Part shown: positions 1 to 10,434 of the stretch, piece by piece | Position numbering within the stretch: the stretch's first letter is position 1 | Layout of the letters: every line of letters starts with the position of its first letter | DNA from: Amycolatopsis rubida | Lineage (GTDB): Bacteria; Actinomycetota; Actinomycetes; Mycobacteriales; Pseudonocardiaceae | Reading direction: 5' to 3' | NCBI RefSeq assembly: GCF_900115345.1 | Contig: NZ_FOWC01000001.1 | Span: 1,736,001-1,800,000, forward strand | Length of the DNA stretch: 64,000 nucleotides | The notes under the pieces: generated by a model | Databases searched by the model: none | The model's input: only the letters and a program-made list of their open reading frames with translations | Told to the model about the DNA's origin: nothing | Made by a program: the position numbers and the translations under genes

Positions 1-1
1 A

Positions 2-1084
2 CCGCCGTCGGTGGCGGGCGTGGTCGCGCTCCCGGCCGCCGTGGACGACGTGATCCGCAAGGGCATGGCGAAAAACCCCAGCGACCGCTACCCGAACTGC
101 GTCGCGATGATCGCCGCGGCCAGGGTCGCGCTCGGGCCGCTCGCGACCTCGGACACCCCGCCGGGCCCCGCCCGGCCGAACGGACTTCCGGAGGCGGGCA
201 TGCAGCAAGGACCTGGCGGACCGGGACCTGGCGGACCGGGCGGCCCTGCCGGTGGTCCAGCCGGACCTGGTGGACCTGGAGCTGGCGGTCCTGGTGGCCC
301 GGGTGCCGGTGGTACTGGCGGACCCGGTGCCAGCGGCCCTGCCGGACCGAGCGGCCCTGCCGGGCCGGGCGCGTCGCCGGGCGGTCCCGGTGCCGCGGGG
401 CAGGGCGCTCCCGGTACCGGCACGCCGGGCGCGGGCGTCCCCGGTGCCTGGGGTACTCCGCAGCAACCCGGCCAAGCGGGATACCCCGCCCAGGGCGGTT
501 ACAGCGGTCCCGCCGGTTACGGCAACCAGCAGCCGCCCGGTTATCCAGCACAACCCGGCCAACCCGGCCAGCCCGGCCAGCCCGGCCAACCCGGCCAGCC
601 CGGCCAGCCGCAATTCGGTCAGCCCGGCCAGCAGGGCTATCCCGGCCAGGCCCCGGCAGGCCCCCCGCCCGGCTACGGCTACCCGGGCCAGCAAGCACAG
701 CAAGGCCCCCCGCCCGGCTACGGCGGTTACCCCAACCAGCCCGGCTACCCCGCCCAGCCTCACCAGCAGGGCCATCCGAACCAGGCCTTCGGCGACCCGA
801 TGCGGCTGCGGCCGCCGTCCCCGGCAGGCAATGCGGGCGCGTTCGAAAAACAACCCAAGAGCGGCGGCCTGAAGTGGCTGTGGATCGCGCTGGGCGTACT
901 CGTCGTGGCCGGACTCGTCGTCGGCGCGATCTTCCTTTTCAGCGGGGACGACAACGGCAACGGCGGGACCGCTCCGGCGTCCTCGGCTCCCAATATCCCG
1001 GTCGGTCCCGGCGGCTCGAAGCCGGCCGGCCCGTCGTCGCTGCGCCCGCCGCCGTCGTCGATCCACATCCAGCCGAGCCGCTGA
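2..1084 (+). CDS. Serine/threonine protein kinase, C-terminal part (5' end outside window)
   Basis: The reading frame is already open at the window edge. The first 45 or so residues ([20 protein letters not shown]) match the last helices of a Hanks-type Ser/Thr kinase domain, where the MAK-P-DRY segment is typical of PknB-like proteins. A long Gly/Pro/Gln-rich linker follows, at roughly residues 60-280, with collagen-like GGPG and GQPGQP runs. After it comes one transmembrane segment near residue 295 ([20 protein letters not shown]) and a short external Ser/Pro tail of about 45 residues. So the kinase is cytosolic and membrane-anchored with almost no extracellular sensor. The catalytic residues lie upstream and cannot be checked. 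The gene ends 266 bp before groEL and does not look co-transcribed with it, because the CIRCE promoter lies between. Confidence 0.8.
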   Translation, partial: PPSVAGVVALPAAVDDVIRKGMAKNPSDRYPNCVAMIAAARVALGPLATSDTPPGPARPNGLPEAGMQQGPGGPGPGGPGGPAGGPAGPGGPGAGGPGGPGAGGTGGPGASGPAGPSGPAGPGASPGGPGAAGQGAPGTGTPGAGVPGAWGTPQQPGQAGYPAQGGYSGPAGYGNQQPPGYPAQPGQPGQPGQPGQPGQPGQPQFGQPGQQGYPGQAPAGPPPGYGYPGQQAQQGPPPGYGGYPNQPGYPAQPHQQGHPNQAFGDPMRLRPPSPAGNAGAFEKQPKSGGLKWLWIALGVLVVAGLVVGAIFLFSGDDNGNGGTAPASSAPNIPVGPGGSKPAGPSSLRPPPSSIHIQPSR

Positions 1085-1129
1085 CCCGGCCGACCTGCCG
1101 CGGAAGTGCACCGACGCTGACCTGCGCTC

Positions 1130-1156
1130 CTTGCACTCGACCCCGGAGAGTGCTAA
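1130..1156 (+). promoter_or_regulatory. CIRCE operator 1 overlapping a sigma-70-like promoter of groEL
   Basis: The arms TTGCACTC (1131-1138) and GAGTGCTAA (1148-1156) are separated by nine bases, which is the HrcA-binding CIRCE architecture. The left arm holds a -35-like TTGCAC (1131-1136). Seventeen bases later TAAACA (1154-1159) can serve as -10, so HrcA bound here would cover the promoter. The assignment of the promoter hexamers is inference; the inverted repeat is seen directly. Confidence 0.85.
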
Positions 1157-1164
1157 ACACGGCA

Positions 1165-1191
1165 TTGGCACTCGACGCCGTCGAGTGCTAG
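1165..1191 (+). promoter_or_regulatory. CIRCE operator 2 (downstream, tandem)
   Basis: The arms TTGGCACTC (1165-1173) and GAGTGCTAG (1183-1191) are separated by nine bases. It lies eight bases after the first CIRCE, 35 bp centre to centre, within the probable start of the groEL transcript. Tandem sites would allow cooperative or tighter HrcA repression. Confidence 0.85.
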
Positions 1192-1239
1192 GCGAGCGGT
1201 CACCGACCGCCTGCCTGAAGGTCGGGACGGTGAGGCTGA

Positions 1240-2979
<1,740 letters not shown>

Positions 2980-2995
2980 GTTCGGCTGCTTTTCC

Positions 2996-3036
2996 GGCGA
3001 AGCCCGGTTCACCCTCGCGGTGGGCCGGGCTTCGCC
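2996..3036. terminator. Bidirectional hairpin terminator between groEL and the PspC gene
   Basis: Twelve-base perfect arms (GGCGAAGCCCGG and its complement) enclose a second short CACC/GGTG stem. It lies 16 bp after the groEL stop and 10 bp before the stop of the convergent PspC gene. A T-run (2990-2993) precedes it on the plus strand. Confidence 0.7.
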
Positions 3037-3046
3037 CGTTCCCGGC

Positions 3047-3256
3047 TCAGTCTTCGGGAGTCAGGACGGCAGCGGCGGCATAGACCGGGAGGATCACCCC
3101 GGCCGAGAGCACGGCCCCGGCGACCGCGGCGATGCGCACCATCGAGGGGTCGACGTTGAGGTAGTTGGCCCATCCGCCGCACACGCCGGTGAGCATGCGG
3201 TCGGAGCGGCTGCGGAAGATCTTCTTGGCCGGTGCGGCCTGCACGTTGTCCGTCAT
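3047..3256 (-). CDS. Small PspC-domain membrane protein
   Basis: A 69-residue protein made almost entirely of one PspC domain. The signature KIFRSRSDRMLTGVCGGWAN (residues 12-31) is followed by the domain's hydrophobic segment (VRIAAVAGAVLSAGVILPVY). PspC-domain proteins are membrane partners in envelope-stress responses. In Actinobacteria they occur alone or fused to kinases, and a specific partner cannot be named here. The ATG start is chosen because the domain begins ten residues later. The gene is convergent with groEL and shares its terminator. Confidence 0.85.
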   Translation of the reverse strand: MTDNVQAAPAKKIFRSRSDRMLTGVCGGWANYLNVDPSMVRIAAVAGAVLSAGVILPVYAAAAVLTPED

Positions 3257-3341
3257 GCCAGCAATACTCCGCGACCGGGACGTGCCGCACATCCGGGATC
3301 GCCCCGGATAAAGCCCCGGGGCCGCGACCCTGAAGTGTCCC

Positions 3342-4280
3342 TTACCCGATGATCTTCCGGACCCGTCCGAACCGGTCCAGCCACGCTTGGGATACCTCGG
3401 GCGACGCGGCGAACTCGGCATAGGCGTCGGGCTCCGGAGCGTGGCGCGGCACCGGCAGGTAACCGTCCGCGGGGGACAGCGTTTCGGTGCAGACATCCCC
3501 GCGCAGCAACGACATCGTGCCGAGCCCGCAGGCGAAGTCCAGCTCCGGCAACGCTCCGGCGAGCGCGAGCCCGGCAGCCAGCCCGACGCTCGTCTCCACG
3601 GCTGACGAGACCACGCACGGTAGCCCGCACGCCTCCGCGACCTCCAGCGCACGCCGCACTCCGCCGAGCGGGGCGACCTTGAGCACGGCGATGTCGGCGG
3701 CTCCGGCGACGGCGACCTTCAGCGGATCTTCCACGCGGCGGATCGATTCGTCGGCCGCGATCCGCACCGACACCCGACGGCGAACGGCAGCCAGGCCGTC
3801 GATTGTGGGACACGGTTGCTCCGCGTACTCCAGTCCACCGGCCGCGCGGTCCAGCTCACCCAGCGCCTGCACGGCGGTGTCGACGTCCCACGCCGTGTTG
3901 GCGTCGACCCGGATCGCACCGGAGGGACCCAGGGCGTCGCGGACCGCTTCTATGCGCGCGCAGTCCTCGGCCAGCGTCGCGCGTTTGTCGGCGACCTTGA
4001 CCTTCGCCGTGCGGCAGCCGGACGCGCGGACCAGTTCGTGTGCGCGTTCGGGCGACACGATGGGGACTGTCGTGTTCACCTCAATACGGTCGCGGACCGG
4101 CTCGGGCCAGCCTTCTTCGCTCGCTTCGAGCGCGGCGGCGAGCCACGGCACGCTCTCGGTGTCCGAATAATCCGCGAACGGGCAGAACTCGCCCCAGCCG
4201 GCGGCACCGCGGAGCAACAGTCCTTCACGGACGGTGATGTCTCGGAACCGGGTGTGCAGCGGGAGCGCGTAAACCTGCAT
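3342..4280 (-). CDS. menC: o-Succinylbenzoate synthase (MenC)
   Basis: A 312-residue enolase-superfamily enzyme that dehydrates SHCHC to o-succinylbenzoate in menaquinone biosynthesis. The expected active-site pieces are visible in order. They are the KVKVADK lysine motif near residue 92, metal ligands in VDANTAW (Asp near 124), EQPC (Glu near 154) and ADES (Asp near 177), then the second catalytic lysine in LKVAPLGG near 200 and SSAVETSVG. The length fits the short actinobacterial MenC class. No other men gene lies beside it. It is divergent from the SARP regulator, with about 70 bp between their starts. Confidence 0.92.
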   Translation of the reverse strand: MQVYALPLHTRFRDITVREGLLLRGAAGWGEFCPFADYSDTESVPWLAAALEASEEGWPEPVRDRIEVNTTVPIVSPERAHELVRASGCRTAKVKVADKRATLAEDCARIEAVRDALGPSGAIRVDANTAWDVDTAVQALGELDRAAGGLEYAEQPCPTIDGLAAVRRRVSVRIAADESIRRVEDPLKVAVAGAADIAVLKVAPLGGVRRALEVAEACGLPCVVSSAVETSVGLAAGLALAGALPELDFACGLGTMSLLRGDVCTETLSPADGYLPVPRHAPEPDAYAEFAASPEVSQAWLDRFGRVRKIIG

Positions 4281-4348
4281 GACTGCCGATCATGCCATCG
4301 CCGCGGCGACGGGAACCGAGGTGCCGTGGGGGCCGTCTCAACGCCACA

Positions 4349-7135
4349 ATGGAACGTGTGGACGGCCTCGACTTCCGGGTGCTCGGCCCGGCCGAGGTGC
4401 TGGCCGGGGACCAGGTGGTGCCGCTGGGCGGCAGCCGCCCGCTGATCGTGCTCGCCGGGCTGCTGCTGCGGGCCAACCGGCTCGTTTCGGTCGACGTGCT
4501 CAGCCACTGGCTGTGGGGCGACGACCAGCGCCGGTCGAAGGGCGCGCTGCAGACGTATGTGCTGCGGCTGCGCCGGGCGCTCGGCGACGGTGCGGCGATC
4601 CGCACCGAACGCGGCGGCTATCTGTTGGAAGTCGACGAGAACGCGGTGGACCTGGGTCGGTTCCGCCAGTTCGCGGCGCGGGGCCGCAGCGCGGCGGAAC
4701 GAGGCGAACACCGGCGGGCGGCGGGCTATTTCGAGGACGCGCTCGGACAGTGGCGAGGTTCGGCGTTGCAGAACGTGGAGTCGGACTCGCTGCACCGGGA
4801 CGAGGTCGGGCAGCTGGCCGAGGAGCGCACGCGGGTCCGCGAGCTGTGGGCCGAGACGCTGCTGACGGTCGGCGAATACGACACCGTCGTGCCCGAACTG
4901 GAACGGCTGACGCGCGAACATCCGCTGCGGGAACGGCCGCATGAGCAGCTGATGTACGCGCTGCTCCGCTCTGGGCGGCAGGCCGAGGCGCTGGACGTGC
5001 ACCGGCGGATCAGCGGATTGCTCGCCGAGGAGCTGGGCCTTGACCCCGGCGCCGGACTGCAGCGCGCGCACCGGCTCGTACTGGGCGGCGACGAAGGCAC
5101 GCGATTCCGCACCCCGCTGGAACCCCATATACCGCACCAGCTTCCGGCTGACCTAGGTGCTTTCGCCGGTCGGACCGCGGATCTGAAAGCGTTGCGGGCC
5201 TTGCTGCCGGAGGCTCTCGACGACGGCACCTCCACGCCGATCGCCTCGGTGGAAGGCATGGGCGGGCAGGGGAAAACCACCTTGTCCGTCCACTTCGCAC
5301 ACCAGATCGCCGATCGTTTCACCGGCGGGCAGGTGTTTCTGGATCTCCGTGGTTACGGCCCAGGTGCGCCGGTGTCGCCGATCGCCGCACTGGAGACAAT
5401 GCTCCTCGCGCTGGGCGTGCCTGCCGACCGAATCCCGTCCGGTTTGGACGAACGCGCGGCGACCTGGCGTACTTACACCACCGGTCGGCGGCTATTGATC
5501 GTGCTGGACAACGCGAACAGCACCGAACAAGTGCGCTACTTGCTGCCTGGTCCTGGATGTCTGGTCGTGGTGACGAGCCGCTGGCAGCTGCGCGGACTGG
5601 TCGCGACACATGGCGCCCGGCGGATCGCGCTGTCCGAATTGGACAGTGAAGAGGCGGTGGAACTGCTGGCGTCGGCCATCGGCGTCGAACGAGTGCACGA
5701 GGATCCGATCGCGGCTGGCAGGTTTGTGCGGTATTGCGGCGGACTCCCGCTGGCGATCCGGATTCTTGCCGTACGCGCCGCCCAGTTCCCGCGGCTGCCG
5801 CTGGAGGAGTTCGTGGCGGCACTGCCCTCGGACGCAGGCCGGTTGAGCACCTTCGATCTCGGCGACGGCGACGAAACCAATATCCGCACAGTTTTCTCCT
5901 ATTCCTACCGGGTTTTGTGTCCGGCGGCGGCGCGCCTGCTGCGGTTGCTGGCGCTGTCGGTCGGCCCGGATTTTTCGCTGGGCATGGCAGTAGCGCTCAA
6001 CGGAAGGTCCGAAAAGGAGACTCGCGGCGCTCTCGACACCCTCGTTTCGACGCACTTGCTCACCCAGCCGAAACCGGGCCGGTACCAGTTCCACGACCTG
6101 ATTCGCGCCTACGCGACTGAGCTGTCGGAGCAGGAGGACGACGCCGCCGAGCGCACCGCGGCCAGCGCGCGCCTGCTCGACTGGTGCATCGCGTCGGCGA
6201 GGAACGCGGGTTTGGCGATGCGTCCGCACCAGCTGATGGACGAAATCGGCCCGATCCCGCCTGCTGGCGAGCTAGAGTTCGCGGACTACCACCGTGCGCT
6301 GGCGTGGTTCATCGAAGAACACGGAAACCTGCTCTCGGTGATCCAATGGTCGTTCCGGATCGGGCGATACGCGCAATGCTGGCGCTTGGCGTGGTCGCTG
6401 TTCACCTACTTCGCCGGTCGCGCCCGGGTCGGCGAATGGCGGTACGTCTTCGAGATCGGTTTGCGAGCGGCGCGCAATTCCGGCGAGCGGCACGGCGAAG
6501 CGGCGATCCTCAATGGACTCGGCGTGATCGAAGGAGTAGCCCGGAATTACGTGCTGGCGCGCGAATACCTGGAGCAAGCGCTGGCCGTGCAGCTGGAACT
6601 GGGCTCGCTGCCGGGGGAAGCGCGGGCGCGCTACAACCTGGCGATGACTGCCCAGGGCATCGAGGACTTCCCGGAGGCTTACCGGCATGGCCTGCGGTCG
6701 CTGGAAATCACGCGGGAGCTGGGATTCACCTCGGTGGAGGCGAACGTTCTGCGTGCTCTGGGCGACCTGTGCGCGATGATGGGCGACTACCCGCAGGCCC
6801 TGTCGCTCGCGGACGAGGCACTGGCTCTGGTCCCGCCGGACGACTTGCCGCAGGGCCGCTTCTCGCTGGCCGCGAGAGCCCGCGCGCTGCTCGGCTTGGG
6901 CCGGCACGTGGAAGGAATCGAGTGCCTGTCCGAGGCGGTCGACATGTTCTTCGCGATGGACGAGGAGTACGAGGCCGCGGATGTGCTGTCGGAACTGGGC
7001 ATCGCACACCTGCGCTACGGCCGCACCGCCGCGGCCCGCGACTGCTGGCTGCGCGCGGTCCGGTTGTTGACCCGGTTGGATCACCCGGACGCGGATCGGG
7101 TGCGGGCGCAGTTGGCTGGTTTGGTGCGGGGGTAG
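4349..7135 (+). CDS. AfsR/SARP-family transcriptional regulator with NB-ARC ATPase and TPR domains
   Basis: About 928 residues, with the AfsR layout. A winged-helix OmpR-type DNA-binding domain comes first (FRVLGPAEVLAGDQ to RTERGGYLL, about residues 5-95). The bacterial transcriptional activation domain follows to about 245 (RERPHEQLMYALLRSGRQAEALDVH). Next is an NB-ARC/STAND ATPase with a P-loop at GMGGQGKTT (near residue 303) and LLIVLDNA as Walker B. A TPR-like C-terminal half ends the protein. Such proteins activate secondary-metabolite or developmental genes after ATP-dependent oligomerisation. ATG 4349 is preferred over ATG 4292 because conserved sequence starts just after it; GTG 4358 is also possible. 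No biosynthetic cluster is adjacent, so the target is unknown. Its last codons are echoed twice downstream. Confidence 0.9.
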   Translation: MERVDGLDFRVLGPAEVLAGDQVVPLGGSRPLIVLAGLLLRANRLVSVDVLSHWLWGDDQRRSKGALQTYVLRLRRALGDGAAIRTERGGYLLEVDENAVDLGRFRQFAARGRSAAERGEHRRAAGYFEDALGQWRGSALQNVESDSLHRDEVGQLAEERTRVRELWAETLLTVGEYDTVVPELERLTREHPLRERPHEQLMYALLRSGRQAEALDVHRRISGLLAEELGLDPGAGLQRAHRLVLGGDEGTRFRTPLEPHIPHQLPADLGAFAGRTADLKALRALLPEALDDGTSTPIASVEGMGGQGKTTLSVHFAHQIADRFTGGQVFLDLRGYGPGAPVSPIAALETMLLALGVPADRIPSGLDERAATWRTYTTGRRLLIVLDNANSTEQVRYLLPGPGCLVVVTSRWQLRGLVATHGARRIALSELDSEEAVELLASAIGVERVHEDPIAAGRFVRYCGGLPLAIRILAVRAAQFPRLPLEEFVAALPSDAGRLSTFDLGDGDETNIRTVFSYSYRVLCPAAARLLRLLALSVGPDFSLGMAVALNGRSEKETRGALDTLVSTHLLTQPKPGRYQFHDLIRAYATELSEQEDDAAERTAASARLLDWCIASARNAGLAMRPHQLMDEIGPIPPAGELEFADYHRALAWFIEEHGNLLSVIQWSFRIGRYAQCWRLAWSLFTYFAGRARVGEWRYVFEIGLRAARNSGERHGEAAILNGLGVIEGVARNYVLAREYLEQALAVQLELGSLPGEARARYNLAMTAQGIEDFPEAYRHGLRSLEITRELGFTSVEANVLRALGDLCAMMGDYPQALSLADEALALVPPDDLPQGRFSLAARARALLGLGRHVEGIECLSEAVDMFFAMDEEYEAADVLSELGIAHLRYGRTAAARDCWLRAVRLLTRLDHPDADRVRAQLAGLVRG

Positions 7136-7350
7136 TCGGTGCCGCTTCGCCGCGACGGCGCACCGTTGCGACGTTGGACCGCAGCGGCACGGCTCGGTTT
7201 GCTGACGCGGCTGGACTGCTCGGATGCGGATCGGGTACGAGCGCAGTCAGCTGGCTTGCAGTGGGATGAGATCCGTCCGTACCCGCTGCGGTGCGAGATT
7301 GGTTGGACCACTTCGACGCGGATCAGGCGCAGGCGTCCTTGGCTGATGTG
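7076..7350 (+). repeat. Three degenerate copies of the SARP gene's C-terminal segment; the rest to 7592 is gene-free
   Basis: The final coding segment of the SARP gene (LDHPDADRVRAQLAGL, from 7076) recurs past the stop codon. It reappears as LDCSDADRVRAQSAGL from about 7211 and, more degenerate, as LDHFDADQAQASLAD from about 7303. The copies lie in different frames relative to the gene. They look like leftovers of a longer TPR-type gene tail or of local duplications, since eroded. From 7351 to 7592 I see no convincing gene, RNA or repeat. Confidence 0.6.
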
Positions 7351-7592
7351 ACGTGGGGCTGTCGCCACAGCCCAAGATCGCTGGCTGTGCGTGCTCTGGC
7401 TGGAGCATCGTGGTGCCGATGGGTGCGAGCGTCACCGGCTGGCGCAGGACCATCCGACCGTTTGGCGGAGTGCTTCCTGCTGGTCGCCGGAGGGCAGCCG
7501 GGCGCGGTGGTCCGCGTGCCGACCCCCAGCGGCAGCACGTAGACCACCGGCGGCCCGTACCACCACCCAACCGAAGTGCGCTCACTGTCCGC

Positions 7593-8444
7593 TCACTGTG
7601 CCGGGCCGGTTTCGGTGGGAAGGCCGAGCAGCCGGGTGAGCGTGACGGCGTTGTGCGGGGCCGCGACTTTGCTGTCGTTGTCGAAGTAGACGTGCACGTC
7701 GCGGCGGCCGCCGTCGTGCCATTCGGTGATCTTCGCGGCCAAGGCGCGCAGGGCTGAATCGGAGTAATCGCTGGTGTAGAGCTCCTCCGAACCGTGCAAC
7801 CGGACGTAACTGAAGTCAGTGGTCTGGTCCTCCCGATACGGCCACGGCGCGGCGGCGTCGGAGGTCACCAGCGCCACCCGGTGTTTCTTGAGCAGGTCCA
7901 GCGCTTCGGTCGTGGTGAAGCTCGGATGGCGCACTTCGAGCGCGTGCCGCACTGGCCGGTCGGGTCCCGGGTTCAGGAACGGCGGGGACTTGAGTTTGTC
8001 GTCGTGCTTCTTCCCGAGCGTGGCTGCCTCGCCGGTGGTGCGGGGGAGCTGGCCCAGGAACGTCGAGACCCGATCAGGGTCGAAGGCCAGCCGCGGCGGG
8101 AGTTGCCAGAGGAACGGGCCCAGTTTGTCAGCGAGCGCGAGGACACCGGACGCGTAGAAGTTGGCGAGCGCGGTTTCGACGTCGCGCAGCTGTTTGAGGT
8201 GCGTGATGAACCGGCCGCCCTTGACCGCGAACAGGAATCCGGCCGGGGTTTCGGCGTGCCAGCCGAGGTATCGCTCCGGGCGTTGCAGCGAGTAGAAGGA
8301 CCCGTTGATCTCGACAGCGTTCATCCGGCGGGAGAGATACTCGAGTTCGCGCCGTTGCGGCAGGCCAGAGGGATAGAACGCGCCGCGCCACGGCGGGTAT
8401 CGCCAGCCGGACGTGCCCACTCGGATCTGGCTGATCTCGCTCAC
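7593..8444 (-). CDS. DUF72 family protein (YecE-like TIM barrel)
   Basis: A 283-residue protein with DUF72 landmarks. These are RVGTSGWRYPPWRGAFYP at the N-terminus, EINGSFYSLQRPERYLGW near residue 46, FLFAVKGGRFITHLKQL near 73, FLWQLPP near 112, HALEVRHPSF near 165, and the terminal VHVYFDNDSKVAAPHNA motif. The family adopts a TIM-barrel-like fold, and its biochemical role is not established. GTG at 8442-8444 is chosen because the frame upstream runs into repeat DNA that shows no family similarity. The gene ends inside a weakly coding stretch after the SARP gene and has no operon partner. Confidence 0.88.
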   Translation of the reverse strand: MSEISQIRVGTSGWRYPPWRGAFYPSGLPQRRELEYLSRRMNAVEINGSFYSLQRPERYLGWHAETPAGFLFAVKGGRFITHLKQLRDVETALANFYASGVLALADKLGPFLWQLPPRLAFDPDRVSTFLGQLPRTTGEAATLGKKHDDKLKSPPFLNPGPDRPVRHALEVRHPSFTTTEALDLLKKHRVALVTSDAAAPWPYREDQTTDFSYVRLHGSEELYTSDYSDSALRALAAKITEWHDGGRRDVHVYFDNDSKVAAPHNAVTLTRLLGLPTETGPAQ

Positions 8445-8525
8445 CGCCTTTCGCCGCCGAGGATTCCCGCCGGGACGGTTGCGGTAAACGCGTCCGCGCG
8501 GCTGTTTTTGGGACAGCCGGGCTAA

Positions 8526-9590
8526 ATGTTGGGACATTTGTCCTGGACGAAGGGACGTCGGTCTCATGGCGCGGACTCCGTTGCCTGCTCGTCGGGCCGG
8601 GGTGCGGAGGGGGTGAGGGGAAGGGGAAAAGCGGGGACACGGACTGGGGTGAGGCGGCGAACGGCGGCACCGAGGTTGGCCGTGAGACCGACGCGGATGG
8701 CGGCACCAATGCCGACGACGGCACCGGTGCCACCGGTGGCACCGGTGCCACCGGAGACCCGGCTGCGCCGGGGTAGCCCGGGAGCACCGATGCGGGCTGC
8801 GGTGCCGGAGCGGCCGGGGGTGGTGGAGTGGCTGGTGACACCAACGCCGACGGCGCCGAGGAAGGGCAGCGGTGCCGGGATGTGCGCGGCTGATGTAGGC
8901 GGCACCAACGCCGACGGTCGCACAGAGGGCCGGTGGCACCAACACCGACAGCCGCACAGAGGGGACGGTGGCACCAGAGCGGGCGGTGTGCTGACGCGGG
9001 CACTGGCACCAATGGCGAGGGCGGTGCCGAGGCGGGCGCTGACGCCGATGCTGACGCGGACGCGGACAGCCGACGCCGAGCCGACGCCGATGCTGGCGCT
9101 GGCGCTGGCGCTGGCGCTGGCGCTGGCGCTGGCGCTGGCGCTGGCGCGGACGCCGATGCTGGCGCTGGCGCGGACGCCGACGCCGATGCTGGCGCGGACG
9201 CCGATGCCGACGCTGGCGCGGGCGCTGGCACAGACGCTGACGCCGAGGCCGACGCTGGCGCTGGCGCTGGTACCGACGCCGACTCCGACGCCGACGTTGG
9301 CACTGACACGGACGCTGACACTGGCACTGGCACCGAGGCGGGCACTGGCACCGCGGAGGTGGTGGCACGGATGCAGGTGGTGGTGCCCGAGCAGCGCGAG
9401 GTGTCCGGAATCCGGCGAGAGGCAGTCAGCTCGTCCGGTGGGCCAGCCTTGCCGCCTTCCTGCCCCATCGGACGTGCTGAACTCGCCCGCTGCCCGCGCA
9501 TCCCCGCACCGGTCAGGCCCGCCGGCCCGTTCGCCGCGGGCCAGCCTCGTGCGTCGGGACTATCCGGCCGCCCACGCATCCCTCACTTCC
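8526..9590. repeat. Low-complexity GC-rich field of hexanucleotide-type repeats
   Basis: About 1 kb is built of imperfect 6- and 9-base units. CACCGGTGC-type units dominate 8720-8760. A nearly pure GCTGGC array of about nine units spans 9092-9147. Mixed GACGCC, GACGCG and GCTGGC units run to about 9360. Because the units are multiples of three without A/T, several frames on both strands stay open, so open frames here are not evidence of a gene. Plus-strand readings give Ala-Leu or Ala-Asp/Gly repeats and minus-strand ones Ala-Pro/Ala-Ser. No ribosome site, conserved domain or signal peptide picks one out. A low-complexity surface protein is possible but not supported. Confidence 0.6.
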
Positions 9591-10352
9591 TCAAGCCCAC
9601 GAGAACCTCCACCGGCGTGACTGCACCAGGGACGTCGCGTACTCCCGCAAGTTCCCCGGCTGCGTGAGGTACGTGGGGAGGCTGAAGGCCCGGTGCTCGG
9701 CCGCGACCGTCAACGCCCTGGCGTGGGTGCGGGGTGGGGCGGAAACCGACAGTTCCAGCGAGTCGAAGCCCAGCGTCACCAGGGTCGCGCCGAAGCGGTC
9801 TTCCCAGCTGCGCAGGACTGCCGAGAGTTCCGCGACCTGGTCGGTCGACTTGATCATTCCTGTCCAGCCGATGAGGGCAGGGACGTCGGCCGGACGGTCG
9901 GCTTGGACCAAACCCAGTCGGTGCGGGGTGCGGGCGGCGAGGATCGAGCCGGTGTTGCCTGCTTCGGCCAGTGGGTCCGAGCGGCGGTGCGAGCGTTTCG
10001 CCAGCCCGGGGAAGCGGGTGCCGAACGGGCGCAGGCAGGCTCCGTCGCAGCAAGAGCCGTCCCACCAGCGGGCCAGGACCTCGGCGGGGTCGGCGTTGGC
10101 GACGCGGTGGCCTGCCGGAGCGAGGCGGCCGCGGTCGTCCAGCCAGTCTTCGCCGCGGGCGGTGAAGCGCTGGTCGGGCGGGATCAGCACTGGCCACAGT
10201 CCTGACCGCTCGAACTCCGCGACACAGCTCAGGTACCGCTGCGGCCGCGTGAGCGGTTCCTCCGACACCCAGATCCGCCCGTGCCAGCGCCCTGGCGGCA
10301 AGGTCTGGACCGGCGGTGCCCCGACGCCGGGGCGGAACGGTGCGATCGTCAT
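9591..10352 (-). CDS. DUF4253 domain protein
   Basis: About 253 residues. The C-terminal third matches the DUF4253 pattern: LGFDSLELSVSAPPRTHARA, then LTVAAEHRAFS and a Trp-rich end (RRWRFSWA). The N-terminal part has WHGRIWVSEE and WPVLIPPDQ, which are typical of longer Streptomyces and Amycolatopsis members. The molecular function of the family is unknown. ATG 10350-10352 follows a GGGGAAG ribosome site. An upstream in-frame extension to 10472 is less likely because it lacks family similarity. It lies between a repeat field and a broken DedA gene, so its own context is eroded. Confidence 0.8.
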   Translation of the reverse strand: MTIAPFRPGVGAPPVQTLPPGRWHGRIWVSEEPLTRPQRYLSCVAEFERSGLWPVLIPPDQRFTARGEDWLDDRGRLAPAGHRVANADPAEVLARWWDGSCCDGACLRPFGTRFPGLAKRSHRRSDPLAEAGNTGSILAARTPHRLGLVQADRPADVPALIGWTGMIKSTDQVAELSAVLRSWEDRFGATLVTLGFDSLELSVSAPPRTHARALTVAAEHRAFSLPTYLTQPGNLREYATSLVQSRRWRFSWA

Positions 10353-10434
10353 GAGCTTCCCCTCGAACTGGTGTTCGGTGCCTGCATATCGAACAGTAGT
10401 TCGAACCACCGACAATTTCCAGGGCACCGCTCGC

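Noticed and set aside
8128..9579. 483-codon minus-strand Ala/Pro/Ser-rich protein through the repeat field
   Set aside because: It runs into the DUF72 gene in the wrong frame and has no domain or start signal; other frames are equally open.
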